From Corallincola platygyrae (GTDB lineage Bacteria; Pseudomonadota; Gammaproteobacteria; Enterobacterales; Neiellaceae): a stretch of 64,000 bases of DNA. Of this stretch, positions 16,497 to 25,673 are shown one piece after another. The notes under the pieces are model-generated. The model made no database searches. It saw only the letters and a list, made by a program, of their open reading frames with translations, and was not told the origin of the DNA. The first letter of the stretch is position 1; each line of letters starts with the position of its first letter. The translations under genes were made by a program, and so were the position numbers. The stretch is taken from positions 59,745-123,744 of the forward strand of contig NZ_BAABLI010000033.1 of NCBI RefSeq assembly GCF_039544265.1. Reading direction: 5' to 3'.

Positions 16497-18047
16497 ATGA
16501 CGAGTTCAGCTCAAGGTGGCGCGAACCTTGATTTACTTAACAGAAAGTTAAAGGACTCCCACCAAGCCTATCAAAAGCTGGAAGTTCGTTATAAGCAGGA
16601 AGCAGCCACGCTCTATAAGCTGATCAATAAACTCTCGAGAGCCTGCAAAGGACAGAATATTGAGCTGGATAACAAGCTGGCTCAGCTAAGAACCCACCTT
16701 GCTGATAATCTGAGTGTCGAAAAAGCAAACAGCCTTATAAATGGCATCGATCAGCTACTGAATAATCATACAAGTCACATTGAGCAGAAGCTCAATCTGA
16801 CCAGAGACACGTTCGTATCCTCAGGCAAAAACTTACAGCAATGGCGAGGTTTACCCCCTCAGCTCCGCCGAGACTTAAGAGCGCTGCTGGACGAAAGCAA
16901 CAAGCCCGATCAAACCGTCTACGACTTTCTCCCCCATTTGCAAAAGTTAGTAGAGCTATACAACAGTGCCTATCAAGCTGCAGATGGCAGCCAAGAGGGT
17001 CAGGCGGTTGAGACGCTCAAACGTGAATTTACCGATGAGCTGTTAGCACTGACGACAGACATCGAATTTGATGCATCTGCAAATGAGAAGCTCAAGCAAC
17101 TGAAGCAGAGAATTGGCATAGCTGGCAAAGCAAACGAACTGCTTGCGGTGTGCATAGAACTAATCAAGCTGCTGATTGACGGTATTCAAAGCGAACGTAA
17201 ATCTTCTGAAGCGTTTCTCACTCAGCTAAACGACGCGCTCAGTACTGTTTACAGTGCAGTTGCCAAGTCACTACAGGACTCACAGTTCATTACGGAGCAG
17301 AGCCGTGAAGTCAATGCAGAACTGAAACTGCAAATCGAAAAGCTGGGTCAGGAAGTAGATGAAGCCACAGATCTGGACTTGCTGAAGAAAAGTGTCAGAA
17401 CCCATCTTGCTGAAATTGCAGATGCGATTGCCCGCAGAGAGAAACTGGCAGAAAAAGAACAGACCCTTAACGAGCTGCTCAAAGGGATGCAGAGCCGGGT
17501 AAACACTCTCGAGGTCGAAGCCAAGGAGTATCGGGCGCGACTAAACGAGCAACGCCACAAGCTGTTCCTCGACAGCTTGACCCAACTCCCTAATCGCGCG
17601 GCGTTTGATGAACGCCTGGAAATAGAATACCAGCGCTGGAAGCGATATGGCGGCGAGTTATCTATCGCCATTATGGACTTGGATCATTTCAAGCGTATCA
17701 ATGATACCTATGGCCATGCTGCTGGCGATAAAACATTGCAGGTGGTTGCACAGTTGTTGAACAAAACTGTGCGGAAAACCGACTTTATAGGCCGGTTTGG
17801 GGGTGAAGAGTTTGTTTTAATCCTGCCAGAACAGGCATCAAAGAATGCCGCAGCCCCAATGAACAAGTTACGGGTTGCCGTGTCTAAACTTCCATTCAAG
17901 TTTAAGGGCCATAGTGTCACAGTAACCGCATCCGTTGGCCTATCTACCTTCAAAAAAGGTGAAGATATCTCCACTGTTTTTGAGCGTGCAGACCAAGCGC
18001 TTTATCAGGCAAAAGAAGAAGGCCGTAACAAGCTTTGCATTAAATAG
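16497..18047 (+). CDS. Diguanylate cyclase (GGDEF)
   Basis: The 516-residue soluble protein has a long N-terminal helical, coiled-coil region (1-350) without a recognised sensor domain, then a complete GGDEF domain. The start DSLTQLPNRAAFDERL, the metal-site DLDHFKRINDTYGH, the active site GGEEF at 435-439 and the inhibitory I-site RKTD at 426-429 are all intact. It should convert two GTP to cyclic-di-GMP and be product-inhibited. AGGAAGAG precedes the ATG. N-terminal architecture of this type is common in Shewanella and related bacteria. Confidence 0.9.
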   Translation: MTSSAQGGANLDLLNRKLKDSHQAYQKLEVRYKQEAATLYKLINKLSRACKGQNIELDNKLAQLRTHLADNLSVEKANSLINGIDQLLNNHTSHIEQKLNLTRDTFVSSGKNLQQWRGLPPQLRRDLRALLDESNKPDQTVYDFLPHLQKLVELYNSAYQAADGSQEGQAVETLKREFTDELLALTTDIEFDASANEKLKQLKQRIGIAGKANELLAVCIELIKLLIDGIQSERKSSEAFLTQLNDALSTVYSAVAKSLQDSQFITEQSREVNAELKLQIEKLGQEVDEATDLDLLKKSVRTHLAEIADAIARREKLAEKEQTLNELLKGMQSRVNTLEVEAKEYRARLNEQRHKLFLDSLTQLPNRAAFDERLEIEYQRWKRYGGELSIAIMDLDHFKRINDTYGHAAGDKTLQVVAQLLNKTVRKTDFIGRFGGEEFVLILPEQASKNAAAPMNKLRVAVSKLPFKFKGHSVTVTASVGLSTFKKGEDISTVFERADQALYQAKEEGRNKLCIK

Positions 18048-18100
18048 CACGCATTCCTCAGCACCGCCTCTGCGCGGGCTCATAAAAAGAGAGGTGCCTT

Positions 18101-19456
18101 ATGATCACCCAGATTAGTCCCTCAGGCAGCATGGAGCTGCTATCACCGCTGGAAGTGGAGCGTCTGAAAGCCAGCTCCACCAGCCAGCTTTACCGTTTGT
18201 ACCGAAACTGCTCCCTGGCAGTACTCAATTCAGGTAGTAAAACAGACAGCAGTAAAGAGACACTGGAACGGTATAAAACCTTTGATATCAATGTGCTTCG
18301 CCGTGAGCGAGGCGTCAAAATTGAGCTCATAAACCCACCCGATGAAGCGATTGTCGACGGGGAAATCATACAAGGTATTCAAGAACACCTGTTTGCTGTA
18401 CTAAGAGACATTGTTTACGTCAGTGACAGGTATGCGAGTAATAATTTCCTCAACCTTACGAATTCTCAGCACCTGACCCATGTTGTGTTCGATATTTTAA
18501 GGAACGCAGGTGCCCTCCACTCCCAGTCAGATCCCAACATGGTTGTCTGCTGGGGTGGACACTCAATTTCAGATATTGAACACCAATACACACTGGAAGT
18601 TGGTCACGCACTTGGCTTGCGCCATCTCAATGTCTGCACAGGATGTGGTCCTGGCGCGATGGAGGGCCCCATGAGAGGGGCAGCTATCAGCCACGCGAAA
18701 CAACGAGTTAGAAACGGCCGCTACCTCGGTTTGACTGAGCCAAGCATTATTGCGGCAGAGCCACCCAACTCTATTGTTAACGAGCTGGTGATCCTTCCCG
18801 ATATTGAAAAGCGTCTGGAAGCATTTGTGAGAGTCGCACACGGCATCGTCATATTTCCAGGCGGGGTCGGTACCGCTGAAGAATTACTCTATCTATTGGG
18901 GATTTTGCTGCACGACGAAAACAGTAAACAACCTTTCCCCATCGTGCTTACCGGTCCAGAAGAATCAGCTGAATACTTCCATCAAATTGATCAGTTTATT
19001 GGTGCAACCCTTGGCCCTGAGGCCCAAAACAAGTACCGCATCGTAATTGGTGACCCCTCTCTGGCCGCAAGAGTGATGAAGGAAGCCATGCCTGATGTCC
19101 GTGCTTATCGTAAAACGATTGGAGACGCGTATCACTTCAATTGGTCTTTGAAAATCGAACCAGAGTTTCAACTGCCATTCGAACCCAGTCACGAGAACAT
19201 TGCACAGCTGAATCTTCACAAAAATCAGAATAAGGCATCCCTGGCGGCGGATCTGCGCCGGGCATTTTCTGCGATTGTTGCGGGGAACGTGAAAGCAGAG
19301 GGTATGAAGTCAATCGAAAAGCATGGTCCGTTCGTCATAGACGGTGACCCAGAGCTGATGAAGATGCTAGACCGGCTGTTACGCTCTTTCGTCAATCAGC
19401 AGCGTATGAAGCTACCTGGTACCGATTACGTCCCCTGCTATACCGTTCAATCCTGA
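18101..19456 (+). CDS. ppnN: Nucleotide 5'-monophosphate nucleosidase PpnN
   Basis: PpnN (YgdH) hydrolyses purine and pyrimidine monophosphates to base and ribose 5-phosphate; in E. coli its activity is regulated by (p)ppGpp. The 451-residue chain has the N-terminal DUF4478 region, the central LOG-type domain with CTGCGPGAMEGPMRGA near 180-195 and FPGGVGTAEELLYLLG near 252-267, and the C-terminal DUF3412 region. Length fits the 454 residues of E. coli. It is 14 bases upstream of xni, an order also seen in enterics. Confidence 0.94.
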   Translation: MITQISPSGSMELLSPLEVERLKASSTSQLYRLYRNCSLAVLNSGSKTDSSKETLERYKTFDINVLRRERGVKIELINPPDEAIVDGEIIQGIQEHLFAVLRDIVYVSDRYASNNFLNLTNSQHLTHVVFDILRNAGALHSQSDPNMVVCWGGHSISDIEHQYTLEVGHALGLRHLNVCTGCGPGAMEGPMRGAAISHAKQRVRNGRYLGLTEPSIIAAEPPNSIVNELVILPDIEKRLEAFVRVAHGIVIFPGGVGTAEELLYLLGILLHDENSKQPFPIVLTGPEESAEYFHQIDQFIGATLGPEAQNKYRIVIGDPSLAARVMKEAMPDVRAYRKTIGDAYHFNWSLKIEPEFQLPFEPSHENIAQLNLHKNQNKASLAADLRRAFSAIVAGNVKAEGMKSIEKHGPFVIDGDPELMKMLDRLLRSFVNQQRMKLPGTDYVPCYTVQS

Positions 19457-19470
19457 AGGCCAGCACTATA

Positions 19471-20250
19471 GTGAAAGGGAAGCTACTGCTAATTGATGGC
19501 ATGAATCTAATCAGGCGGATCTACGCCGCCTGTGAACGCAGTAACTCATCGCAGCCTGTAGAGCAGGCGATCCAGCGAAGTAAGCAAACGCTTCACCGCT
19601 TACTTCAGCAACACCGCCCCAGCCATGCCCTTTGTGTATTCGACGGGCAGGAAAAAAACTGGCGCACCGAGCTACTCCCCAGCTACAAGGCGAACCGCAA
19701 GCCCATTCCTCAACCACTCTCCAATGCATTGGATCAGTTCCAACAGGCGTTTTGGCAACTTGGCGTTGATTCTCTGCTATCAGAGTCAGATGAAGCCGAT
19801 GATCTGATAGCCACAATAACAGCCAAGGCGAGCAATCACCTGCCTGTGGTGATTGTCTCAACCGATCACGGCTATGGTCAGCTAATAGGGGCGGCGATTT
19901 CTCAATGGGACTGCTTTTTGCGCCAATATCTTGATGAGCAATTTTATCGCGAAAAGTACGCTATTCAGCCCGGTTTACTTCCGTTGTTTGTGTCACTGGT
20001 AGGTAGCCACAGTCATAACATCAAAGGCGTTAAGGGCGTCGGAAAAAAAACTGCCGCAAATCTGCTGCAACATATTCAAGAGCCGTCCGATATTTGGAGA
20101 GATGTGATTGATGATCCCAAGTTGGCGCAAAAACTGAGAGAGAGTGCAGATATTATCGATATCAACTTTCGTATTTTGAATTATAAGAAAGATATCCCCT
20201 TAGGCTTTTCAATGAGTGAAATACGTTATTCAGGAGCAAAGGATGCTTGA
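19471..20250 (+). CDS. xni: Flap endonuclease Xni
   Basis: This 259-residue protein is Xni (ExoIX/YgdG), the stand-alone homologue of the 5'-nuclease domain of DNA polymerase I. It has the aspartates in LLIDGMNLIRR and ESDEADDLIATI, and the helix-hairpin-helix IKGVKGVGKKTAANLLQ near 183-199. Translation starts at GTG 19471. The tail overlaps the following SDR gene by 8 bases, indicating translational coupling. Confidence 0.92.
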   Translation: MKGKLLLIDGMNLIRRIYAACERSNSSQPVEQAIQRSKQTLHRLLQQHRPSHALCVFDGQEKNWRTELLPSYKANRKPIPQPLSNALDQFQQAFWQLGVDSLLSESDEADDLIATITAKASNHLPVVIVSTDHGYGQLIGAAISQWDCFLRQYLDEQFYREKYAIQPGLLPLFVSLVGSHSHNIKGVKGVGKKTAANLLQHIQEPSDIWRDVIDDPKLAQKLRESADIIDINFRILNYKKDIPLGFSMSEIRYSGAKDA

Positions 20251-20947
20251 AACAACAAATGTGCTTATCACCGGAGCCAACCGAGGCATCGGCTTGGAGT
20301 TTGTAAAATACTATTTGGCTCAGGGTGCTAATGTGATTGCCTGCTGCCGGCATCCATCTGAAGCCCATGAGCTTGTCACGATAAAGCGGGAACAACCAGA
20401 CAAACTCGCTATACAGACGCTCGATGTAGCAGATCCCGAAAGCATTGAGCAGGCTGCAATGAAATTAGCCAACCTCTCTATCGACATACTGATCAACAAC
20501 GCAGGAGTATATGGGCCCAAAGGCTATAGTTTTGGAGACGTTGAAGCGGATGTTTGGCAACAAGTACTGCAGGTAAATACCATTGCCCCACTCTTAGTCA
20601 GCCAAGCTTTTCTACCCCATTTGAAAGCTGGAAAACTTAAAGTGCTAGCCTGCATCACCAGCAAGATGGGAAGCATGGCCGATAATGGCTCCGGTGGCAG
20701 CTATATCTACCGCAGCTCCAAAGCAGGGCTAAATGCGGTGGTCAAAAGCATGGCAATCGACCTGGCTGCTCACCAGATTAAAGTGGTCGCACTCCACCCC
20801 GGCTGGGTGAAAACCCAGATGGGTGGCAGCAATGCATTGATCACAACTGAGCAATCAGTCTGCGGCATGACTCAAGTAATTGATAAATTAGATAATGAAA
20901 CCTCTGGCCTGATGATAAACTTTGATGGAACGGCTATACCTTGGTAG
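20243..20947 (+). CDS. Short-chain dehydrogenase/reductase
   Basis: The 234-residue protein is a classical SDR: nucleotide-binding TGANRGIG near 10-17, NNAG near 82-85, and the catalytic YxxxK in IYRSSKAG. The substrate is not predictable; close relatives are annotated as C-factor-like oxidoreductases. The ATG at 20243 is preferred over one at 20216, because AGGAG lies 8 bases ahead of it and it overlaps the xni stop by only 8 bases. Confidence 0.88.
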   Translation: MLETTNVLITGANRGIGLEFVKYYLAQGANVIACCRHPSEAHELVTIKREQPDKLAIQTLDVADPESIEQAAMKLANLSIDILINNAGVYGPKGYSFGDVEADVWQQVLQVNTIAPLLVSQAFLPHLKAGKLKVLACITSKMGSMADNGSGGSYIYRSSKAGLNAVVKSMAIDLAAHQIKVVALHPGWVKTQMGGSNALITTEQSVCGMTQVIDKLDNETSGLMINFDGTAIPW

Positions 20948-20977
20948 CTGATATTGCGGTAAGTAGACAGTTTGCAG

Positions 20978-22717
20978 ATGTCCGACTCTGATAAATCTTT
21001 ACATATTAAACATCCAGACACTCTATATCAGGGTGTTTACAAACTGTTTGTTATGGCCGAAGTGCCAGATAGGACAGGCTTTGCAAAAGCCGCATTGGCC
21101 CTGGCAAAATCTATCTATCATGGATACCCGGTCGACGCCCCTGTGATGATTGCGCATTTGTCCCTGCACAATCACCGCTACGCCCTGTCAGTCAACGAAG
21201 CGCTCAACTGCGCGATCCTTACCTGCGCGCTTTGTTATCAACGCCGATGGCCAGCTCAGCTCAGTGTGCCTTTGATTGCCGCTGCTTTGACCAGAGATAT
21301 CTCACATCTGGCAATGAGTGATAGCCGATTCGATGGCACACGTTTTACCGATGAACAAGCCAACGTTTGGCTGCAACGGGGCCAACATAGCGCAGAGTGG
21401 TTAAAACAAGCGGGGGTCAAATCCTACATTTGGCTGAGATCGGTACAGCTTCATAACACCCGTATGAATGGCAAAGGGACACCAGCGCTTGCCGGCTATC
21501 AAATTAACCCTGCGGCACGGTTACTGGCATGGTGCAGTTTTTTTGCAGAGCAGATCTGCCCTAGAGAAAACCGCTCAGGTCTGCGTCCGCGCCAGATTAT
21601 TCGCTATGCTATCGGCCGTGGCAGGCTTGCGTTTGATAGGGACCTGGTCAATCTAACGGCTAGAATTTTCGCGCCTATTCAACCTGGCGCAGTGATTAAA
21701 ACCGATGATGAACAGCTGGCAATTGTTATCGGCCGACAGAATCGCAATGAAGCGTTAATCACTTCCATAGAAGCTAAAGACCTTTCTGTCGCGCAGTGTA
21801 ATGTTGAACAGATCGTTCGTCGCTACCCGACTCAACTAGAAAAAGGGCGCCACTTCCTAGCCCGAATCATTCGGGGCTGGCAGCAGATGCAAGCGCAATC
21901 TGTAGTCCTTCTCGACGGATTGAAGTTGCCTCGACAAGATACCCTATCGCCCGAAGAGATTGCAGAAGCGGCGTACTTTTTTAATCAAGAAGAGCCGAGT
22001 GTTAATGAGCTCGCCAAACTGCTTGAACGTCATCCTGCACTGCAACGGCGGATGGCCAAACAGGCCAGCCTTATGAGCAAGCGCCAGCGGGACATTACTG
22101 ACGCCAAACAAACACTGATGATGCTTGGACTAAAACGCGCAGCACCACTTGTCCAGAGAAGTGCCATTTTGATGGCGCTGGACAAAGACTCGGGCCCTTA
22201 CCTACCCTCGATGTCGACCATTGTCGAAAACTATTCTGGATTAGCCTCTTTACTCGCCGATGCGACCCGGTTTGCAGATCCTGAAAAGATCAGAGTTGCA
22301 GCCACGGTTCAGTGCTCTGGCCTGCATTTGGCCCCAGAAATGTACTCTAACAGACCAAAATGGCATGACATAAATGCAGAAAACCCCAGCGGTTGGTTTA
22401 AGTCGAATGATCCTCAGCGACTCTCGTCGTTAGGTCTGGCCTTTGCATCTCGGTGGCAGCTGCCAGAATTTACCATTCATGCACTAACGTTGGCGGCAGA
22501 TCGCGCCAGTCCAAACGCATCACGTAAAGCGATGGGCTATGCCTATCTGCTGCGATTAACCAGTTTACTATTCAGTCAGTTATGGGTTGAAGGCGAGCAA
22601 TTACAACACGATCGGCTTAGCTCCTTGATGTCTGCTTTACACATCGAGCAATCACAAATTGCTAAGTGTCTGACAATATTCACAGAAAAATATCACCCAC
22701 ACTGTAGTCTCGATTAG
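20978..22717 (+). CDS. Degenerate HD-GYP/HDOD regulatory protein
   Basis: The 579-residue soluble protein has an N-terminal region (about 80-265) resembling an HD-GYP phosphodiesterase, but the HD pair is reduced to ALTRDISHL (D107 kept, H lost) and the GYP loop reads NGKGTP near 164-169. The flanking pattern, including ARLLAWCSFFAEQI and FDRDLVNLTARIFAPIQPG, still follows HD-GYP. Residues about 340-410 (ELAKLLERHPALQRRM to TLMMLGLKRAAPLV) resemble an HDOD domain, used for signalling without hydrolysis. It probably does not cleave cyclic-di-GMP. A TTG two codons upstream is an alternative start. Confidence 0.65.
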   Translation: MSDSDKSLHIKHPDTLYQGVYKLFVMAEVPDRTGFAKAALALAKSIYHGYPVDAPVMIAHLSLHNHRYALSVNEALNCAILTCALCYQRRWPAQLSVPLIAAALTRDISHLAMSDSRFDGTRFTDEQANVWLQRGQHSAEWLKQAGVKSYIWLRSVQLHNTRMNGKGTPALAGYQINPAARLLAWCSFFAEQICPRENRSGLRPRQIIRYAIGRGRLAFDRDLVNLTARIFAPIQPGAVIKTDDEQLAIVIGRQNRNEALITSIEAKDLSVAQCNVEQIVRRYPTQLEKGRHFLARIIRGWQQMQAQSVVLLDGLKLPRQDTLSPEEIAEAAYFFNQEEPSVNELAKLLERHPALQRRMAKQASLMSKRQRDITDAKQTLMMLGLKRAAPLVQRSAILMALDKDSGPYLPSMSTIVENYSGLASLLADATRFADPEKIRVAATVQCSGLHLAPEMYSNRPKWHDINAENPSGWFKSNDPQRLSSLGLAFASRWQLPEFTIHALTLAADRASPNASRKAMGYAYLLRLTSLLFSQLWVEGEQLQHDRLSSLMSALHIEQSQIAKCLTIFTEKYHPHCSLD

Positions 22718-22718
22718 C

Positions 22719-22746
22719 TTGATGATTTTATGAACAGTGGTAGAAT
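22719..22746 (+). promoter_or_regulatory. Promoter for the 22.8 kb membrane protein
   Basis: A -35 TTGATG, 16-base spacer and extended -10 TGGTAGAAT are present. Transcription would start near 22753, so an in-frame GTG at 22737 cannot be the start codon from this promoter. Confidence 0.6.
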
Positions 22747-22790
22747 CTGGCCTGTCGGATATGGAAGCCGGCAGAGATAGGAGAAGTAGC

Positions 22791-23582
22791 TTGCTGACAT
22801 TGATTCGTTGGGTTTTCTGCTTGCTGAGTCTAGCAGCGACCGCCCTTTTTGTAGTTGACGGTGCATTACGTGCTAACCCAACTTTACCCATGGCGATATA
22901 TATCGCAGTTATCATCTGGGGTATTGCGGGCGCATCGTGCTTTGCCCGCGATTGGAATATTGGTGCAGCTTACGCATTTCGTCCTTTCATGCTCTCAATC
23001 CCGGTAGGCTTGGGCCTCTGCATCTGGGGTTTCTGGACCGCAGACCATGAGCCAATGAGGTATTCTGAACTGCCTCGCCTAGCTAATGCTCAGCCTGTTC
23101 TGCATGATGAGAGTTATCAACTGCCTGATTACCAGGATCAGCTAAAACCTCAAACCTATCGCCCTAAGTTGCAAGCAGTACCAACACAAAAGCAGCCAGC
23201 ACAAAAAATTATATCGATTGTGGCCAACGATTGTGACCTGAATACAGATCAGCAACGTTGGTGCCGCGGCTTTTACTTCGATTCAGGGGCTCGCCCAGAG
23301 CAAGAGTTGGTGGCACATGTTGCCAAACAGCCCATGCTAGAGATAGGCCCCTGGCCGGAAGATGCCTGCCCCAGTTACAGCGTGTTTGACGGCAAACACA
23401 AGTATGGGCAGGTGGTGAACATTCGTAAGGGTGAGGTTGAATGTGGCGTGGCGCCTGCCAAACATGGTCAAGCGCCTGTACAGGTTTGCCTGCAGTGGTA
23501 TCAATACGATTGCATCGTGCCAGGCGCAAGCGCCTGGGCAGCTAACGATCGCGACGAGGCTCCCGACGTAAGTGTACAGTGA
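22791..23582 (+). CDS. Unknown inner-membrane protein with cysteine-rich C-terminal domain
   Basis: I do not recognise this protein of about 263 residues. It has three predicted membrane segments at about 4-27, 33-53 and 63-88, then a hydrophilic domain of about 170 residues with six cysteines (in NDCDLN, RWCRGF, DACPSY, VECGVA, QVCLQW, YDCIVP). The TTG at 22791 is chosen because AGGAG lies 7 bases upstream and a promoter at 22719-22746 excludes the GTG at 22737; an ATG at 22761 is also possible. If the tail is periplasmic, the cysteines could form disulfides. It overlaps the convergent rlmM by 41 bases. Confidence 0.65.
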   Translation: MLTLIRWVFCLLSLAATALFVVDGALRANPTLPMAIYIAVIIWGIAGASCFARDWNIGAAYAFRPFMLSIPVGLGLCIWGFWTADHEPMRYSELPRLANAQPVLHDESYQLPDYQDQLKPQTYRPKLQAVPTQKQPAQKIISIVANDCDLNTDQQRWCRGFYFDSGARPEQELVAHVAKQPMLEIGPWPEDACPSYSVFDGKHKYGQVVNIRKGEVECGVAPAKHGQAPVQVCLQWYQYDCIVPGASAWAANDRDEAPDVSVQ

Positions 23583-24618
23583 TCTCCTCACGGTCATGAT
23601 ATAGATGCTTGGCCGTGACCTGATACCTCACACCCTCATCCCGCAAGTATTGTTTCATCAAATCAAGACAGCGCTCAGCTTCTGAAAACCTCTGTTTCAT
23701 TGGCAATTTCAAGTTAAAAATTGCCTCTTCACACCAGCGGTTAGCGAGCCATTGGCCCATAAGTCTTGCCACACGGCCAGGCTTCTCAACCATGTCACAC
23801 ACCAGCCAAGTGACATTTTTACGCTTGGGCTCAAAGCCAAAACCATCTTCCTGAAAATGTTTAACCTGGCCGGTATCCATTAAGGCCTGATCCATTGGAC
23901 CATTATCGACCGCAGAAACCATCATGCCCCTTCGAACCAGCTGATAAGTCCATCCTCCCGGGCTAGCACCTAAATCAACCGCGTTCATTCCAGATGTGAC
24001 CCTTTTCTCTGTCTCTTCCGGTGGCACAAAGGTTAGAAATGCTTCTTCAAGCTTTAAGGATGAGCGGCTTGGCGCATCCTTGGGATGACGGAGCCTGGGG
24101 ATCCCCATTTCAAAGCGGCTATTGTTACCCGGAATAGAGTAACCCAGCATCATCTCAGTGCCGCTGAGCACGCACAGGTGCATCACTGGCTTATCGGCTT
24201 TAGGTTTATCGGTCAGCTTGTTGTGCTTTCTCAGCTTCTGACGCAGCGGTACTGAAAACTTCCGACAGAATTTGCTAAGCTCTTTCCCTTCATTGGTATC
24301 AGTGGGCTCAACAATCAGTTCACCGCAAAGAGGCAGGGACTGGGCCGCTTCAAGTACTTCTGCGACGCGATCATCAACCGATATATCCTTTAAATGTGCC
24401 GTACATGCAATCATCTGTCGGGCAAAAATCAGTCGCCAAAATTGCAGACGACGCACCAGGTACTCAGCATCACCTTCAGTAAAACACTTGTATAAAACAT
24501 ATCCGGTGTTCGGTTTTGCTTCTGCATATCCAGCAGCCACGCTCATTGCCCTGTGTTGGATCTCTGCAGCACACTCCTTTTCAAAACCGGGGCGGCAATA
24601 CAATAACAGTGCGTTCAT
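23542..24618 (-). CDS. rlmM: 23S rRNA 2'-O-methyltransferase RlmM
   Basis: RlmM methylates C2498 of 23S rRNA using S-adenosylmethionine. The 358-residue protein has an N-terminal THUMP-like region and a C-terminal Rossmann methyltransferase domain with AVDLGASPGGWTYQLVRRG near 215-233 and the catalytic lysine context FNLKLPMKQRF. Length fits the E. coli enzyme (366). It follows the DUF423 gene with a 4-base overlap and overlaps the opposite-strand membrane protein at its 3' end. Confidence 0.95.
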   Translation of the reverse strand: MNALLLYCRPGFEKECAAEIQHRAMSVAAGYAEAKPNTGYVLYKCFTEGDAEYLVRRLQFWRLIFARQMIACTAHLKDISVDDRVAEVLEAAQSLPLCGELIVEPTDTNEGKELSKFCRKFSVPLRQKLRKHNKLTDKPKADKPVMHLCVLSGTEMMLGYSIPGNNSRFEMGIPRLRHPKDAPSRSSLKLEEAFLTFVPPEETEKRVTSGMNAVDLGASPGGWTYQLVRRGMMVSAVDNGPMDQALMDTGQVKHFQEDGFGFEPKRKNVTWLVCDMVEKPGRVARLMGQWLANRWCEEAIFNLKLPMKQRFSEAERCLDLMKQYLRDEGVRYQVTAKHLYHDREEITVHLRREPRRDR

Positions 24619-24983
24619 GACATCTCCTGCCAGATTTTCTTTGCGGATAAAAGCCAGCCCAAAATCATCGCAGAGCCGCCTATGGGCGTCACCATGCCAA
24701 TGGTACGCACCCCAGAGAGAGCGAGCAGATAGAGGCTGACGCTAAAAATTAACGCGCCAGTGACTAACCAGACGGCTTCAGCTTTCAGTCGAATACCGCT
24801 GAAAAGAGAAAGCGCCACCAATACTAATACACCTAGCCCATGATATATCTGATACTGCACTCCCGTTTGGAATGCAGCCAAAAGCTCTGGTTCAAGTCTG
24901 GCTTTCAAGCCATGGGCGGCAAAAGCACCTAATGCAATACCGCTCGCCATCATCAATGCACCTATGGTGGCAAGATTCTTCAT
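24615..24983 (-). CDS. ygdD: DUF423 membrane protein (YgdD family)
   Basis: A 122-residue protein with four predicted membrane helices and the family signature GIALGAFAAHGLK near 15-27. The function is unknown. The order gcvA, ygdD, rlmM matches E. coli, although here an alpha/beta hydrolase gene is inserted between gcvA and ygdD. Its stop overlaps the rlmM start by 4 bases. Confidence 0.9.
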   Translation of the reverse strand: MKNLATIGALMMASGIALGAFAAHGLKARLEPELLAAFQTGVQYQIYHGLGVLVLVALSLFSGIRLKAEAVWLVTGALIFSVSLYLLALSGVRTIGMVTPIGGSAMILGWLLSAKKIWQEMS

Positions 24984-25019
24984 GCTATCTCATTAATCCT
25001 GTTTTATTCCGGATGTTTA

Positions 25020-25673
25020 TCAGCACGCGAGTTTTGACTTGATAAACCTAGCGGTTTGCTCAGCAGCAAACACTATGTTGTCGTCCTGCGTGACACCAGA
25101 CTTCTTCGTTGGCTTAAAACTGTGTTCACCATCTTTTACGGCGACCAATGAAACATGCTCGGGTAACTGAAAACCAGACCATTCATCACTCCGGCCAAAA
25201 GGGTCTCGTTCACCCTGCAAAACGAATATGTCAGCAGCGCTTGCTTCAAGCTCGTCTCTGCGTAAACGCTCTGGCTTACCCGGTGGGTGAAATGGATAAC
25301 CGTAGGCAATAACACCTCTGGCTGACAGCCCTTCAGCAACCAGACACGCCACTCGGCTTCCCATCGATTTGCCAGCAACAAACAAGGGCAGATTATGATC
25401 AAGCTGTTCCCCTACCCGAGTCATACAATCAACCAGCTTGGGCAGACGATCCGGAGGGCGTTTTTTCTGCTGCTCCAGTGCCTGCACCATATAATCAAAA
25501 TTGAAGCGTACGACCTCAAGATGTTGATTCGACAAGGCCTCAGCCAGCCGTGACATGAAGTCATGAGACATGCCTGCACCGGCACCATGGGCCAACAGCA
25601 GCCTTGCTATCGGCTGTTCAGCGCCGTTGACCAGTATGTTAGGGTTTACATCACAAGCTGAGCAGTCAGTCAT
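25020..25673 (-). CDS. KANL3/Tex30-type alpha/beta hydrolase
   Basis: The 217-residue soluble protein is an alpha/beta-hydrolase-like protein with the oxyanion region LLLAHGAGAGMSH at 25-37 and the nucleophile elbow GKSMGSR near 102-108, then LQGERDPFG and GEHSF supplying the acid and histidine. The catalytic triad looks complete. Substrate unknown. Its first 8 bases overlap the end of gcvA, so the two are probably translated together. Confidence 0.82.
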   Translation of the reverse strand: MTDCSACDVNPNILVNGAEQPIARLLLAHGAGAGMSHDFMSRLAEALSNQHLEVVRFNFDYMVQALEQQKKRPPDRLPKLVDCMTRVGEQLDHNLPLFVAGKSMGSRVACLVAEGLSARGVIAYGYPFHPPGKPERLRRDELEASAADIFVLQGERDPFGRSDEWSGFQLPEHVSLVAVKDGEHSFKPTKKSGVTQDDNIVFAAEQTARFIKSKLAC

